Assembly (NCBI RefSeq): GCF_014131735.1
Contig: NZ_CP039121.1
Coordinates: 62,001-126,000 of the forward strand
Source: Lactiplantibacillus plantarum
Lineage (GTDB): Bacteria; Bacillota; Bacilli; Lactobacillales; Lactobacillaceae
DNA: 64,000 nt
Direction: 5' to 3'
Shown: positions 48,045 through 55,085 of the stretch, piece after piece
Numbering within the stretch: the first letter of the stretch is position 1
Layout of the letters: each line of letters opens with the position of its first letter
Made by a program: the position numbers and the translations under genes
The notes under the pieces: model-generated
The model's input: the letters and a program-made list of their open reading frames with translations, nothing else
Told to the model about the DNA's origin: nothing
Database searches by the model: none

Positions 48045-48153
48045 AGTACTTAGCCATCTTTTTCAATACGTAGGTACTAAACAGTTGGTTATGTGCTGCC
48101 ATGGGATATTATTCGAAACTAAAATTCCTGATGAATTAAAAAGCAAGGATTAG
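48025..48153 (+). CDS. lamD: LamD autoinducing peptide precursor, variant CHGIL
   Basis: AAAGGAGGG before ATG 48025 opens a 42-residue frame starting MKEKMYKVLSHLFQYVGTK and continuing QLVMCCHGILFETKIP, then DELKSKD. The layout is that of AgrD/LamD: amphipathic N-terminal helix, short core, charged acidic C-terminus. In the L. plantarum reference strain the mature autoinducer is the cyclic thiolactone pentapeptide CVGIW from a similar precursor (recalled from the literature). Here the same five positions (Cys25-Leu29) read CHGIL, with V to H and W to L. It lies between lamB and lamC and starts inside lamB. The mature form is inferred by alignment. Confidence 0.88.
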   Translation: MKEKMYKVLSHLFQYVGTKQLVMCCHGILFETKIPDELKSKD

Positions 48154-48162
48154 TGTAGATAT

Positions 48163-49425
48163 ATGTTAATGATTGTCTTCCAAGAATTATCTATCTATTT
48201 GATAATTAAATCTTTGTTGAGAAATATATTTTTTGTGAGACTTTTTGATGTTATATTCTTATCCGTCTGTATGCTGATGAGTTATATTTTTTTAGCAAAG
48301 TTAGGAATTAGTTTTTCTTTTTTAATGTTAATGATGTTTATATTTTTCACTTGGTGGTATGTACGAGTTCTAAGCGGTGCACTATGTATAACATTTCAAG
48401 TGTTCATATGGTCGATTATGGTTGACCATATTTGTGATATATTAACTCGTTTAATGAAAGTTCCTAATGGGTATGTGGTAGTGTTTGTCATATTGAGTGT
48501 CGTAAGCTTAATTTTTCTTAATATTGTAATGGATCGCACGAATTTCAGTCCCACGTTTAGTAATCAGAGCTTAAATCGCATAACCGCACTATTATTAATG
48601 ATAATATACTTGTATATTATGTTGAGTGAAGGTCTGGAAAATCAGTTCCAGGTTATATTAAGTAATTTAATTATATTGTCAGTTGTAATGGGGTTAGTAT
48701 TGGTGATTTATAACGAATATTTAAAAAATGTAAGAGCCAAATATGAAGTCCAAAAGCAAAGAATACAAATACAAAATGATACTCGCTATATGAATGAAAT
48801 CGAAGCTCACTATAATGAGTTGCGACGTTTCAGACATGACTATCAGAATATGTTGATTTCGATAGATGAATATTTGAAAACTGATGATTTAGAAGGTTTA
48901 CAAGAATATTATCAAAAGAATCTTGCACCGGTTTCAAATCGGGTGTTAAAAGAAAAATATAATCTTGAAGATTTGAGTCGGGTCAAAGTGAAGTCGATTA
49001 AGAGTATCCTATTTAGTAAGTTGAGCTATGCACAATCGCAAGAGATTGAAGTTCATTTTGATTTAAAGGAACCATTAATTGACATTACTGTTAATGAATT
49101 GGATTTAGACATTGCATTAGGAATTATGTTGGATAATGCAATTGAAGCATCGGTAGGACATGCTGATGGAGAGATTATGAGTGCCATTTTTATCGAAAAA
49201 AATAGTACGGTGTTCTTGATTCAAAACAATGTTTTTGAACAGTTACCACCCTTATGGAAGCTGAAAGAGGCAGGTTATTCCACTAAGGGCAAGAATCGGG
49301 GGATTGGATTGAATAGTTTAAGTAAGATTGTTAATCGCAATGAGAACATGATACTCGAAACCAGAGTCTTAGGAGCGGTATTCTTACAACGCTTGACGGT
49401 GAAGCGAGTATCTCAGAATGATTAG
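48163..49425 (+). CDS. lamC: LamC sensor histidine kinase (HPK10 type)
   Basis: The 420-residue protein has about six N-terminal membrane segments (to residue 185) forming the peptide-binding sensor, then a dimerisation part with the phospho-acceptor His225 in RRFRHDYQNMLISIDEY, N-box DNAIEAS (about 325) and G-box KNRGIGLNSL (about 384). AgrC-like kinases bind the cyclic peptide outside the cell. ATG 48163 is 9 bases after lamD; no strong ribosome site, so translation may be coupled to lamD (AAGGA at 48144). It overlaps lamA by 8 bases. If the peptide changed, its sensor part should have co-diverged. Confidence 0.93.
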   Translation: MLMIVFQELSIYLIIKSLLRNIFFVRLFDVIFLSVCMLMSYIFLAKLGISFSFLMLMMFIFFTWWYVRVLSGALCITFQVFIWSIMVDHICDILTRLMKVPNGYVVVFVILSVVSLIFLNIVMDRTNFSPTFSNQSLNRITALLLMIIYLYIMLSEGLENQFQVILSNLIILSVVMGLVLVIYNEYLKNVRAKYEVQKQRIQIQNDTRYMNEIEAHYNELRRFRHDYQNMLISIDEYLKTDDLEGLQEYYQKNLAPVSNRVLKEKYNLEDLSRVKVKSIKSILFSKLSYAQSQEIEVHFDLKEPLIDITVNELDLDIALGIMLDNAIEASVGHADGEIMSAIFIEKNSTVFLIQNNVFEQLPPLWKLKEAGYSTKGKNRGIGLNSLSKIVNRNENMILETRVLGAVFLQRLTVKRVSQND

Positions 49426-50161
49426 TGTCTATATTTGCGAAGATGATCCGAAACAATTACAACAAATACGGCAAATCATTACTAAGGTAATCGTCGATCA
49501 ACAGCTAGACATGAGTATCTGTTTAGCATGCCAAGATCCCCACGAATTGTTAGACAAGGTTAATGCACAGCAGCCTCAAAAGGCAATCTATGTGTTAGAT
49601 ATTGCCCTTAATTCAGATATTAATGGTATTCAACTAGCTAGCCAGATTCGTGACATGGGCCGGCGCAGCAAGATTATTTTTATCACGACACACACGGAGT
49701 TATCTTTGATGGTGTTTCAATATCAAGTTGAGGCATTAGATTTTATTCTTAAGGATTTTCCAGATTCCTTGTATGAGCGATTTAGCAAGGTTTTACACGT
49801 GGCACAAGATCGTTTTCAAACCGATGAAAATGACCAAGACGACTATGTTCAAATAAAAATTGGTGAGACGGTCAGATCAATTAATGTTAAAAGCATTATA
49901 TTTTTTGAAAGTTCAACCAGTCTCCATAAAATCGTAGTCCATTTGGATGATGGTGAATTAGAATACTATGGACTGTTAAAGGACGTTCCTGATTTGAGTC
50001 CTAATTTCTATAGATGTCATAAGTCATATGTTGTTAACTTGAAACGCATTAAGTCATTGGACAAGCACTTGCGACGATTAACCATGGCAAATGGTGAAAA
50101 AGTGCTTTGTTCTGCACAAGCTAATCGTTATCTAGCTAAATGGCTTGCTAAAAAGTCATAA
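49418..50161 (+). CDS. lamA: LamA response regulator, LytTR type
   Basis: The 247-residue protein has a receiver domain with acidic pair near residues 8-10 (YICEDDP), phospho-acceptor Asp61 (IYVLDIALNSD) and Thr/Lys sites (FITTHTE; LDFILKD). The C-terminal LytTR DNA-binding domain covers about 145-245 (YVQIKIGETVRSINVKSIIF; FYRCHKSYVVNLKRIKSL). LytTR regulators of AgrA type bind paired 9-bp direct repeats. Three candidate sites with the same distance to the -10 are present in the window. The lamA start is within the end of lamC. A terminator follows at 50174. Confidence 0.94.
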   Translation: MISVYICEDDPKQLQQIRQIITKVIVDQQLDMSICLACQDPHELLDKVNAQQPQKAIYVLDIALNSDINGIQLASQIRDMGRRSKIIFITTHTELSLMVFQYQVEALDFILKDFPDSLYERFSKVLHVAQDRFQTDENDQDDYVQIKIGETVRSINVKSIIFFESSTSLHKIVVHLDDGELEYYGLLKDVPDLSPNFYRCHKSYVVNLKRIKSLDKHLRRLTMANGEKVLCSAQANRYLAKWLAKKS

Positions 50162-50173
50162 TAGTTCCAAGGA

Positions 50174-50204
50174 AGTCGCCTGCCAAATTAGTAGGCGACT
50201 TTTT
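50174..50204 (+). terminator. lam operon terminator
   Basis: AGTCGCCT pairs with AGGCGACT around GCCAAATTAGT, followed by TTTTTATG. Confidence 0.85.
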
Positions 50205-50288
50205 ATGTGCTACGTGATGAAAATTCAGCGTTATTCGATTAGAAATTGCAGTGGTATTTGTCAGCATTACGTGTACTGGGTTCGTTCT

Positions 50289-50380
50289 TTCCTAAACCGT
50301 TTAAAAGTGTACTTAAAACGATTATCCTCAGATTATTCGTCTTAAAACGGTCGGTATGTCCCTTGTTCAGAGCCTATAAT
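50289..50380 (+). promoter_or_regulatory. LytTR (LamA-type) promoter before the spx-like gene
   Basis: Repeats TTCCTAAACCGT (50289), TACTTAAAACGA (50310) and GTCTTAAAACGG (50339) have spacings of 21 and 29; -10 TATAAT at 50375-50380 begins 36 after the last. The arrangement is base-for-base the same spacing as at 43909-44000. Its transcript leads into the spx-like gene after a roughly 135-base leader in which only a 17-residue frame (ATG 50412) with no good ribosome site occurs. Confidence 0.65.
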
Positions 50381-50516
50381 AAAGATGTGTTCACGGGGTA
50401 TTGGATTGGTCATGACAGTAACGAATGCGTTTAGTTTAAAGGATGTTGTGACAGGCAGAAGTTAATGTCGATCAATACGCTGTGATGAATTTTAACGAGA
50501 GAGGGGCAGATTAGGA

Positions 50517-50954
50517 ATGATTAGGTTATATACACAATCAAGCTGTCATTCTTCTAGAGTTGCACGGCAATGGTTGGAAGCACATGGGATTGAGTTCAAG
50601 GAGAAAAATTTTAGTGTTGATTCGCCCACGGTGCAAGATCTAAAACGTATTTTGAGTTTAACCGAACATGGTGTAGACGATATTATCTCAGCTCGATCTA
50701 AAGACTATCCTGAAATTGCGCCTAAGTTACCCGAAATGCCATTGAATGAGGCACTTAAATTGTTGTGTGATCATCCGAAGTTGTTACGTCGGCCTATCAT
50801 CATTAGTGATAGTAAAATTCAAGTTGGCTTTAATGAAGATGATATTCGCCAATTTATTCCACGACCAGTTCGGCGACTAAAGTTCAATGCATTGTTGAGT
50901 CGTCTAGATGGTAATACAGGGGATCACATTATTAATAAAAGGATGGTCGAGTAG
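50517..50954 (+). CDS. Spx/ArsC-family regulator lacking the second redox cysteine
   Basis: The 145-residue protein has the Spx/ArsC thioredoxin-like fold: LYTQSSCHSSRVARQWLEAH at the N-terminus, FKEKNFS, DIISARSKDYPEIAPKLPEM and LLRRPIIISDSKIQVGFNEDDIRQFIP with the RPI motif. In Spx, Cys10 and Cys13 form a CxxC redox switch; here the pair is Cys10-His-Ser-Ser13, so a CxxS form. Spx binds RNA polymerase alpha and controls oxidative-stress genes. Upstream is a LamA-type promoter; GAGAGGGGC precedes ATG 50517. In the L. plantarum reference genome an spx-type gene also lies beside lam. It might work without redox control. Confidence 0.85.
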   Translation: MIRLYTQSSCHSSRVARQWLEAHGIEFKEKNFSVDSPTVQDLKRILSLTEHGVDDIISARSKDYPEIAPKLPEMPLNEALKLLCDHPKLLRRPIIISDSKIQVGFNEDDIRQFIPRPVRRLKFNALLSRLDGNTGDHIINKRMVE

Positions 50955-50977
50955 TAAGCTATATCTAAGATTTTTTG

Positions 50978-51040
50978 TTAATTAAAGAGCGACAAGCTAG
51001 ACTTACACGATATGAGTCTAACCTGTCGCTCTTTAGTTAA
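50978..51040. terminator. Bidirectional terminator between spx-like gene and catalase
   Basis: TTAATTAAAGAGCGACA and TGTCGCTCTTTAGTTAA are arms of a long stem with near-perfect pairing, flanked by A and T runs, serving both convergent genes. Confidence 0.85.
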
Positions 51041-51111
51041 TAACCATGAGACGGCATCATCATTCTTTATAACAAAAATAATATCGCGCTGGATAACATC
51101 CGGTCAAAATA

Positions 51112-52566
51112 TTAATCACTGATAATATCAGCAATATTCATTCCCAGAGCATTAGCCACGCGTGTACCGTAGTTTTTGTCGGCCTCATAAAATTGCTTGA
51201 TTTCGAGTTCTTTGACACCAGGCAAAGTAACTTGGCCTAACGCATCTTTGATAGTATTAATTAAGCGTTCTTGCTCGGGTTCTGACATTAAGCGATATAG
51301 GTCGCCTGCTTGAGTTGTGTAATCAACTTGATAGCGATAAGGCTGTGCGCGTGTTTCACCACGAACAGAATCAGGTGAAAGTGCGGCATCCGGCACCTCT
51401 TCTGGCCCATGCAGTGCATTAGGCTCGTAGTTGACCTCAGCACCTTGATTATTAATTTTCATGTAACCATCACGTTCATAATTATGAACTGGAACAACCG
51501 GCTTGTTCACGGGTAAATCTTCAAAGTTGGCACCTAACCGATATCGCTGTGCATCTTTATAGGAGAATAGGCGACCTTGTAGTAATTTGTCGGGAGATGG
51601 TTCGATACCAGGAACAAAATTTGCTGGCGACATGGCCGCCTCTTCAATATCGGTAAAGTTATTAGTGGGATTCTCATTTAAAGTTAGTTTGCCGACTTTA
51701 ATTAGTGGATAGTCTTTGTGGGAGATGACTTTAGTGACATCAAAAATGTCCCATTTATAGTTTAGACCTTCCTCATATGGCAAGATTTGGACATACATCG
51801 TCCATGATGGGTAATTTTTTTCTTGAATTGCATCATATAAGTCATCTTGTAAATAATCTAAATCTTGGCTCATTGCTTTTTCAGCTGCTTGAGCAGTCAT
51901 ATTTTTAACGCCTTGGTCTGAGATGAAGTGATACTTAACCCAAAACTGTTCGCCATTCTGATTAACCCATTTAAAAGTATGGGAACCGTAACCATTCATG
52001 GTTCGATAGGACGCAGGAAGTCCTCGGTCGCCCATTAAATAAGTGACCTGGTGCAATGATTCTGGAGAATGAGCCCAAAAATCCCATTGCATATTTTGTG
52101 TACGACGGTTCGTTTTAGGATCCCGTTTTTGTGAATGGATGAAGTCAGGAAATTTTAAAGGGTCGTTTACAAAAAAGACCGGTGTGTTGTTTCCAACGAG
52201 ATCATAATTGCCTTGCTGAGTATAAAATTTTAAGGCAAAACCGCGCACGTCTCGAACGGTGTCAGGATAACCTTTTTCACCGGCAACTTGTGAGAACCTT
52301 AAGATTACGGGAGTTTTCTTACCGACACCATTAAATAAGTCTGCCTTAGTATATTCCCCCATGTCGTTTTCAAGTTCAAAAAAACCTTTTGCTCCGGCCC
52401 CCTTAGCATGAACGACCCGTTCTGGAATTCGTTCACGATCAAAATGGGCTAGTTTTTCCAAAAGATTATAGTCTTGCATTAATACGGGACCACGAGCTCC
52501 TGCCGTTTGGGAATGTTCATTGTTAGCCCATGGTTGGCCGGTTTCCGTCGTTAATTTTTCCGTCAT
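51112..52566 (-). CDS. kat: Heme catalase
   Basis: ATG 52566 is chosen: it gives MTEKLTTETGQPWANNEHSQ with AAAGGGCG upstream, whereas the in-frame start at 52626 adds 20 residues not found in the family. The 484-residue protein has the monofunctional catalase signature around FDRERIPERVVHAKGAGAKG (distal His74-type residue), the distal Asn region and the proximal heme ligand Tyr motif RLFSYKDAQRYRLG (about 340). It breaks down H2O2, which the pox and lox enzymes of this window produce. L. plantarum makes active enzyme only when heme is supplied. It converges with the spx-like gene. Confidence 0.95.
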   Translation of the reverse strand: MTEKLTTETGQPWANNEHSQTAGARGPVLMQDYNLLEKLAHFDRERIPERVVHAKGAGAKGFFELENDMGEYTKADLFNGVGKKTPVILRFSQVAGEKGYPDTVRDVRGFALKFYTQQGNYDLVGNNTPVFFVNDPLKFPDFIHSQKRDPKTNRRTQNMQWDFWAHSPESLHQVTYLMGDRGLPASYRTMNGYGSHTFKWVNQNGEQFWVKYHFISDQGVKNMTAQAAEKAMSQDLDYLQDDLYDAIQEKNYPSWTMYVQILPYEEGLNYKWDIFDVTKVISHKDYPLIKVGKLTLNENPTNNFTDIEEAAMSPANFVPGIEPSPDKLLQGRLFSYKDAQRYRLGANFEDLPVNKPVVPVHNYERDGYMKINNQGAEVNYEPNALHGPEEVPDAALSPDSVRGETRAQPYRYQVDYTTQAGDLYRLMSEPEQERLINTIKDALGQVTLPGVKELEIKQFYEADKNYGTRVANALGMNIADIISD

Positions 52567-52811
52567 TTTAATCGCCCTTTTCACGTAAATTACAAGAAAG
52601 CTCTTGCACAATTTAAACGCTAACACCTTAACAGAGTGACTTCAATCATTATGCACAGTTAAGTTAATCGTTCATGTGGCGTAGTTTAATTTTAATCAGC
52701 TATCAAGCTGTTTGATATTTTCTAGGCCACCCGGAATCGTCACATGAGAAATAGTAGCGACCCATTTATTAAATAATGTGTTATATTTGTCTATCATTAT
52801 CGATAATTGTA

Positions 52812-52826
52812 AAATGATAATTATAA
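52812..52826. promoter_or_regulatory. Possible PerR/Fur-type box
   Basis: AAATGATAATTATAA resembles half of the PerR/Fur 7-1-7 consensus, next to ATTATCGATAAT (palindrome, about 52795-52806) in the gap between the catalase and the small membrane gene at 52912. The other half is weak. The 345-base gap holds no further gene. Confidence 0.3.
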
Positions 52827-52911
52827 GAAGTAATCATTTATGAATCGGCTTAAATATTCGTGTAATTCTATTATTGTATTTAAGCGGGTTAATAAGTCTA
52901 GGAGGGATTTT

Positions 52912-53157
52912 ATGCATTGGTTATGGGTTTTGATCATTGGTGCTATTATTGGTGCAATTGCAGGTGCTATTACTAATAAAGGTAAATCGATGGGGTGGAT
53001 TAGTAATATTATTGCCGGATTGGTTGGATCTGCAATTGGGGAAGCTCTTTTGGGATCATGGGGACCACAATTAGCCGGAATGGCAATTGTTCCTTCAATT
53101 ATTGGTGGTGTGATTGTTGTTGCGATAACCTCATTTGTTCTGACACGGATGGATTAG
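52912..53157 (+). CDS. GlsB/YeaQ/YmgE-family small membrane protein
   Basis: ATG 52912 follows AGGAGGG at good spacing; the frame is open further up but without a ribosome site. The 81-residue protein has three hydrophobic Gly-rich segments with IGAIIGAIAGAITNKGKSMG and IIAGLVGSAIGEALLG, the pattern of transglycosylase-associated GlsB/YeaQ proteins. These are induced by general stress in many Firmicutes; biochemical role unknown. A further small gene follows 16 bases later. Confidence 0.85.
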   Translation: MHWLWVLIIGAIIGAIAGAITNKGKSMGWISNIIAGLVGSAIGEALLGSWGPQLAGMAIVPSIIGGVIVVAITSFVLTRMD

Positions 53158-53173
53158 TAAGGAGATGATTGCG

Positions 53174-53308
53174 ATGATTAAAAGCATTTTAAAGTTTTGT
53201 TTAGCTGCAACCTTAATCGTAAGTGGTGTTCTTATTGGTGGGACCGTACTTACTGCTAAGGGAATTGATAACTTGGGTGATAAATTACAAGATAAGTTAC
53301 ATGGATAA
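53174..53308 (+). CDS. Small membrane-anchored peptide (44 residues)
   Basis: AAGGAG at 53159-53164 is followed 9 bases later by ATG 53174, coding MIKSILKFCLAATLIVSGVL, then IGGTVLTAKGIDNLGDKLQD and KLHG. One hydrophobic helix with a short amphipathic tail. An ATG at 53165 is in frame but abuts the ribosome site. It is coupled to the GlsB-like gene and followed by a terminator. Function unknown; possibly a partner of the membrane protein upstream. Confidence 0.65.
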   Translation: MIKSILKFCLAATLIVSGVLIGGTVLTAKGIDNLGDKLQDKLHG

Positions 53309-53322
53309 AAATTAATTTTACA

Positions 53323-53366
53323 ATGAGCCACTGATGGGTGTACTAGTTGACCTGTTAGTGGCTTTT
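53323..53366 (+). terminator. Terminator after the small membrane genes
   Basis: GAGCCACT pairs with AGTGGCTTTT across a 20-base loop region, followed by a T-run. Confidence 0.65.
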
Positions 53367-53434
53367 AGTATGAGTAATATCATTGAGTTCAAGGAACTAA
53401 ATCAAGAGCGACGATTTTAAACTACCTTCAATCG

Positions 53435-53476
53435 AATAAAAGTAATATTTACTTTTATTAAGAATGAGGGTATGAT
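53435..53476 (+). promoter_or_regulatory. Promoter of the ECF gene with inverted-repeat operator
   Basis: TTTACT (53448-53453), 17 bases and TATGAT (53471-53476) form a promoter. The -35 lies inside a perfect inverted repeat AATAAAAGTAA-TAT-TTACTTTTATT (53435-53459), so a repressor there would block it. The regulator is not identified. Vitamin-type regulation by a DNA-binding protein rather than a riboswitch is suggested. Confidence 0.6.
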
Positions 53477-53502
53477 TAAAATCAAAAAAAGAGGATTGTC
53501 CT

Positions 53503-54051
53503 ATGTCTAAACTTATTGCGAAAAATGTTTTTCAGTTGCCAAAAATGAATTTATTAGTGCTGACTACATCGGCTTTCTTATTAGCCTTAGACGTTATTTT
53601 ATACAAAATTGCTATCGGACCAGCGTATTTTCAATTATCTTTTGGCTTTTTGTCTATGGCTTGTATTGGTTATCTATATGGTCCCATTTGGGGTGGTCTC
53701 TTGGAGATGATCTCCGATATATTAAGCTTTACTATTTTTGGTTCCGGCGCGTTTCAGATTGCCTTTTTGTTAACTGCATTTTTAGGGGGATTTATTGACG
53801 GTTTGTTTTTATATCGTAAATCAGTCAATTGGTTATCCGTTGTGATGACGCAAATACTTGTAATGATTTTTGTTAGTCTGATGATGGACTCATGGCTGAT
53901 TTCAGTACTATTTGGCACTAATTTTAAAGTGTTATTGTTGGGAAGATTGGCACGCGTCATCATTCAGATACCATTACAGGTGATTGCTATTTTTTACTTC
54001 ATTAAGGCGTTAGAAAAACGACACGTTTTTGATAGAATGGGGCTTAGATAA
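53503..54051 (+). CDS. ECF transporter S component (folate-family)
   Basis: The 182-residue membrane protein has six hydrophobic segments and the S-component feature of Gly-rich early helices (YLYGPIWGGLLEMISDILSF, then IFGSGAFQIAFLLTAFLGGF), like FolT-type folate-family proteins. S components bind a vitamin and dock on an energising module encoded elsewhere. GAGGATT precedes ATG 53503. The substrate (folate or another vitamin) is not certain. Own promoter with an inverted-repeat operator. Confidence 0.75.
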   Translation: MSKLIAKNVFQLPKMNLLVLTTSAFLLALDVILYKIAIGPAYFQLSFGFLSMACIGYLYGPIWGGLLEMISDILSFTIFGSGAFQIAFLLTAFLGGFIDGLFLYRKSVNWLSVVMTQILVMIFVSLMMDSWLISVLFGTNFKVLLLGRLARVIIQIPLQVIAIFYFIKALEKRHVFDRMGLR

Positions 54052-54067
54052 CATCGATGGATGCCAC

Positions 54068-54163
54068 AAAAAGAGGTTGAACATGGTATGAAATGCGCTA
54101 CAATCGTTAAACAAATAAGTCTAACTTTTCTATTGCACTTCAAGTCTAGTTCAACCTTTTTTA
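54068..54163. other. Long inverted repeat, likely structured terminator
   Basis: AAAAAGAGGTTGAAC (from 54068) and GTTCAACCTTTTTT (ends about 54163) are arms of a stem around a roughly 65-base loop that itself contains AGTCTAACTT and AAGTCTAGT. It could terminate the ECF gene; the large loop is unusual. Confidence 0.45.
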
Positions 54164-54246
54164 ATATTAACTGGCCTTATTATGACTGCGGAAAAACAAT
54201 TTGGGTATCGATGGTTGAGTTGGTACCCAGCAAAATAAAAGAGCGG

Positions 54247-54618
54247 CTATGTGGTGGGCATGATAATTCCCTTAGCAGCTAAATTGCGGACACATTCTGC
54301 TAAGTAGCTGGCGTTGTGTTCTGGATAGATTGGTGTTGTTAATGCAATAGGAGTGAGGTGATCATAAGGCGGGCAAAACTGCCCACGATAATTTGGATCA
54401 TACCATATTTTATTAGGATGATAGCCGCGAAGTTGCATTTCATCCATCACTAATACATGAAATTGATACAACTTGTAAGGGGAATATTTGAAAACATAAT
54501 TAACGGTTGCATGATTTTTACCCCAACCATTGCCTCTCAATGCGGCAAGCTCACGGTGTTGACCTAGTAATTGTTGTCGTGGTAATTGATGGATTAATTG
54601 TTCATGCCATAGACGCAT
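54247..54618 (-). CDS. TIGR02328/pyrimidine-dimer glycosylase-like protein
   Basis: Start ATG 54618 lies 8 bases after GGGAG; the GTG at 54627 overlaps that site. The 123-residue protein reads MRLWHEQLIHQLPRQQLLGQ, GNGWGKNHATVNYVFKYSP, and CPPYDHLTPIALTTPIYPEH. This is the TIGR02328 pattern, related to T4 endonuclease V-type (Pyr_excise) DNA glycosylases. A role in DNA repair is a family inference. The gene stands alone and reads against its neighbours. Confidence 0.75.
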   Translation of the reverse strand: MRLWHEQLIHQLPRQQLLGQHRELAALRGNGWGKNHATVNYVFKYSPYKLYQFHVLVMDEMQLRGYHPNKIWYDPNYRGQFCPPYDHLTPIALTTPIYPEHNASYLAECVRNLAAKGIIMPTT

Positions 54619-55085
54619 AGGCCACACTCCCTTATCGAATTTTAAAATTAACAGGTGAATATTAAAAGGACCAACTCATCATTATGATGCCGAATATACT
54701 GATACTTTTGAACGGGTGATGATTGTAAACGACGGATAGTTAAAGTGAATATTCGCAATTATTATAGCATAGCGAATTGATCAATAGTTTAGTACAAGAT
54801 CAAAAAAAACGGCCATAGCAACAACTGATATGATCAAACATTCCTTAGAATGCTTACCTTGAAAGTTGGGTTGAGTAATTAAAAATAACATTATTTTATG
54901 TTGTGTTAGCAGCAGTTCTAAATTTTGATCACAGCGGTGTTTGATAGATGTTTGGCGGTATGCAAATAAAATTATTGTTCTGATAAAAGGAATCAATGAT
55001 TAATAATCTTGAGCGTCATTTTTCGAATCATGGCGTTTTTATATTACAATGGTCCTAGAAAAAGTAAAGTTATGGAGGCGATTAA
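54619..55085. other. Intergenic region without a supported gene
   Basis: About 465 bases, AT-rich, with a 71-residue frame on the minus strand (54781-54996) that shows no ribosome site or family feature and is judged chance. No strong hairpin or repeat. GGAGGCG at its right end serves the next gene. Confidence 0.5.

Noticed and set aside
50412..50465. 17-residue frame in the leader of the spx-like gene
   Set aside because: No proper ribosome site spacing; the leader may be untranslated.
54061..54282. 73-residue plus-strand frame after the ECF gene
   Set aside because: It runs through the long inverted repeat and overlaps the end of the opposite gene; no family feature or good ribosome site.
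54781..54996. 71-residue minus-strand frame
   Set aside because: No ribosome site, no recognisable domain and unusual composition for this genome.
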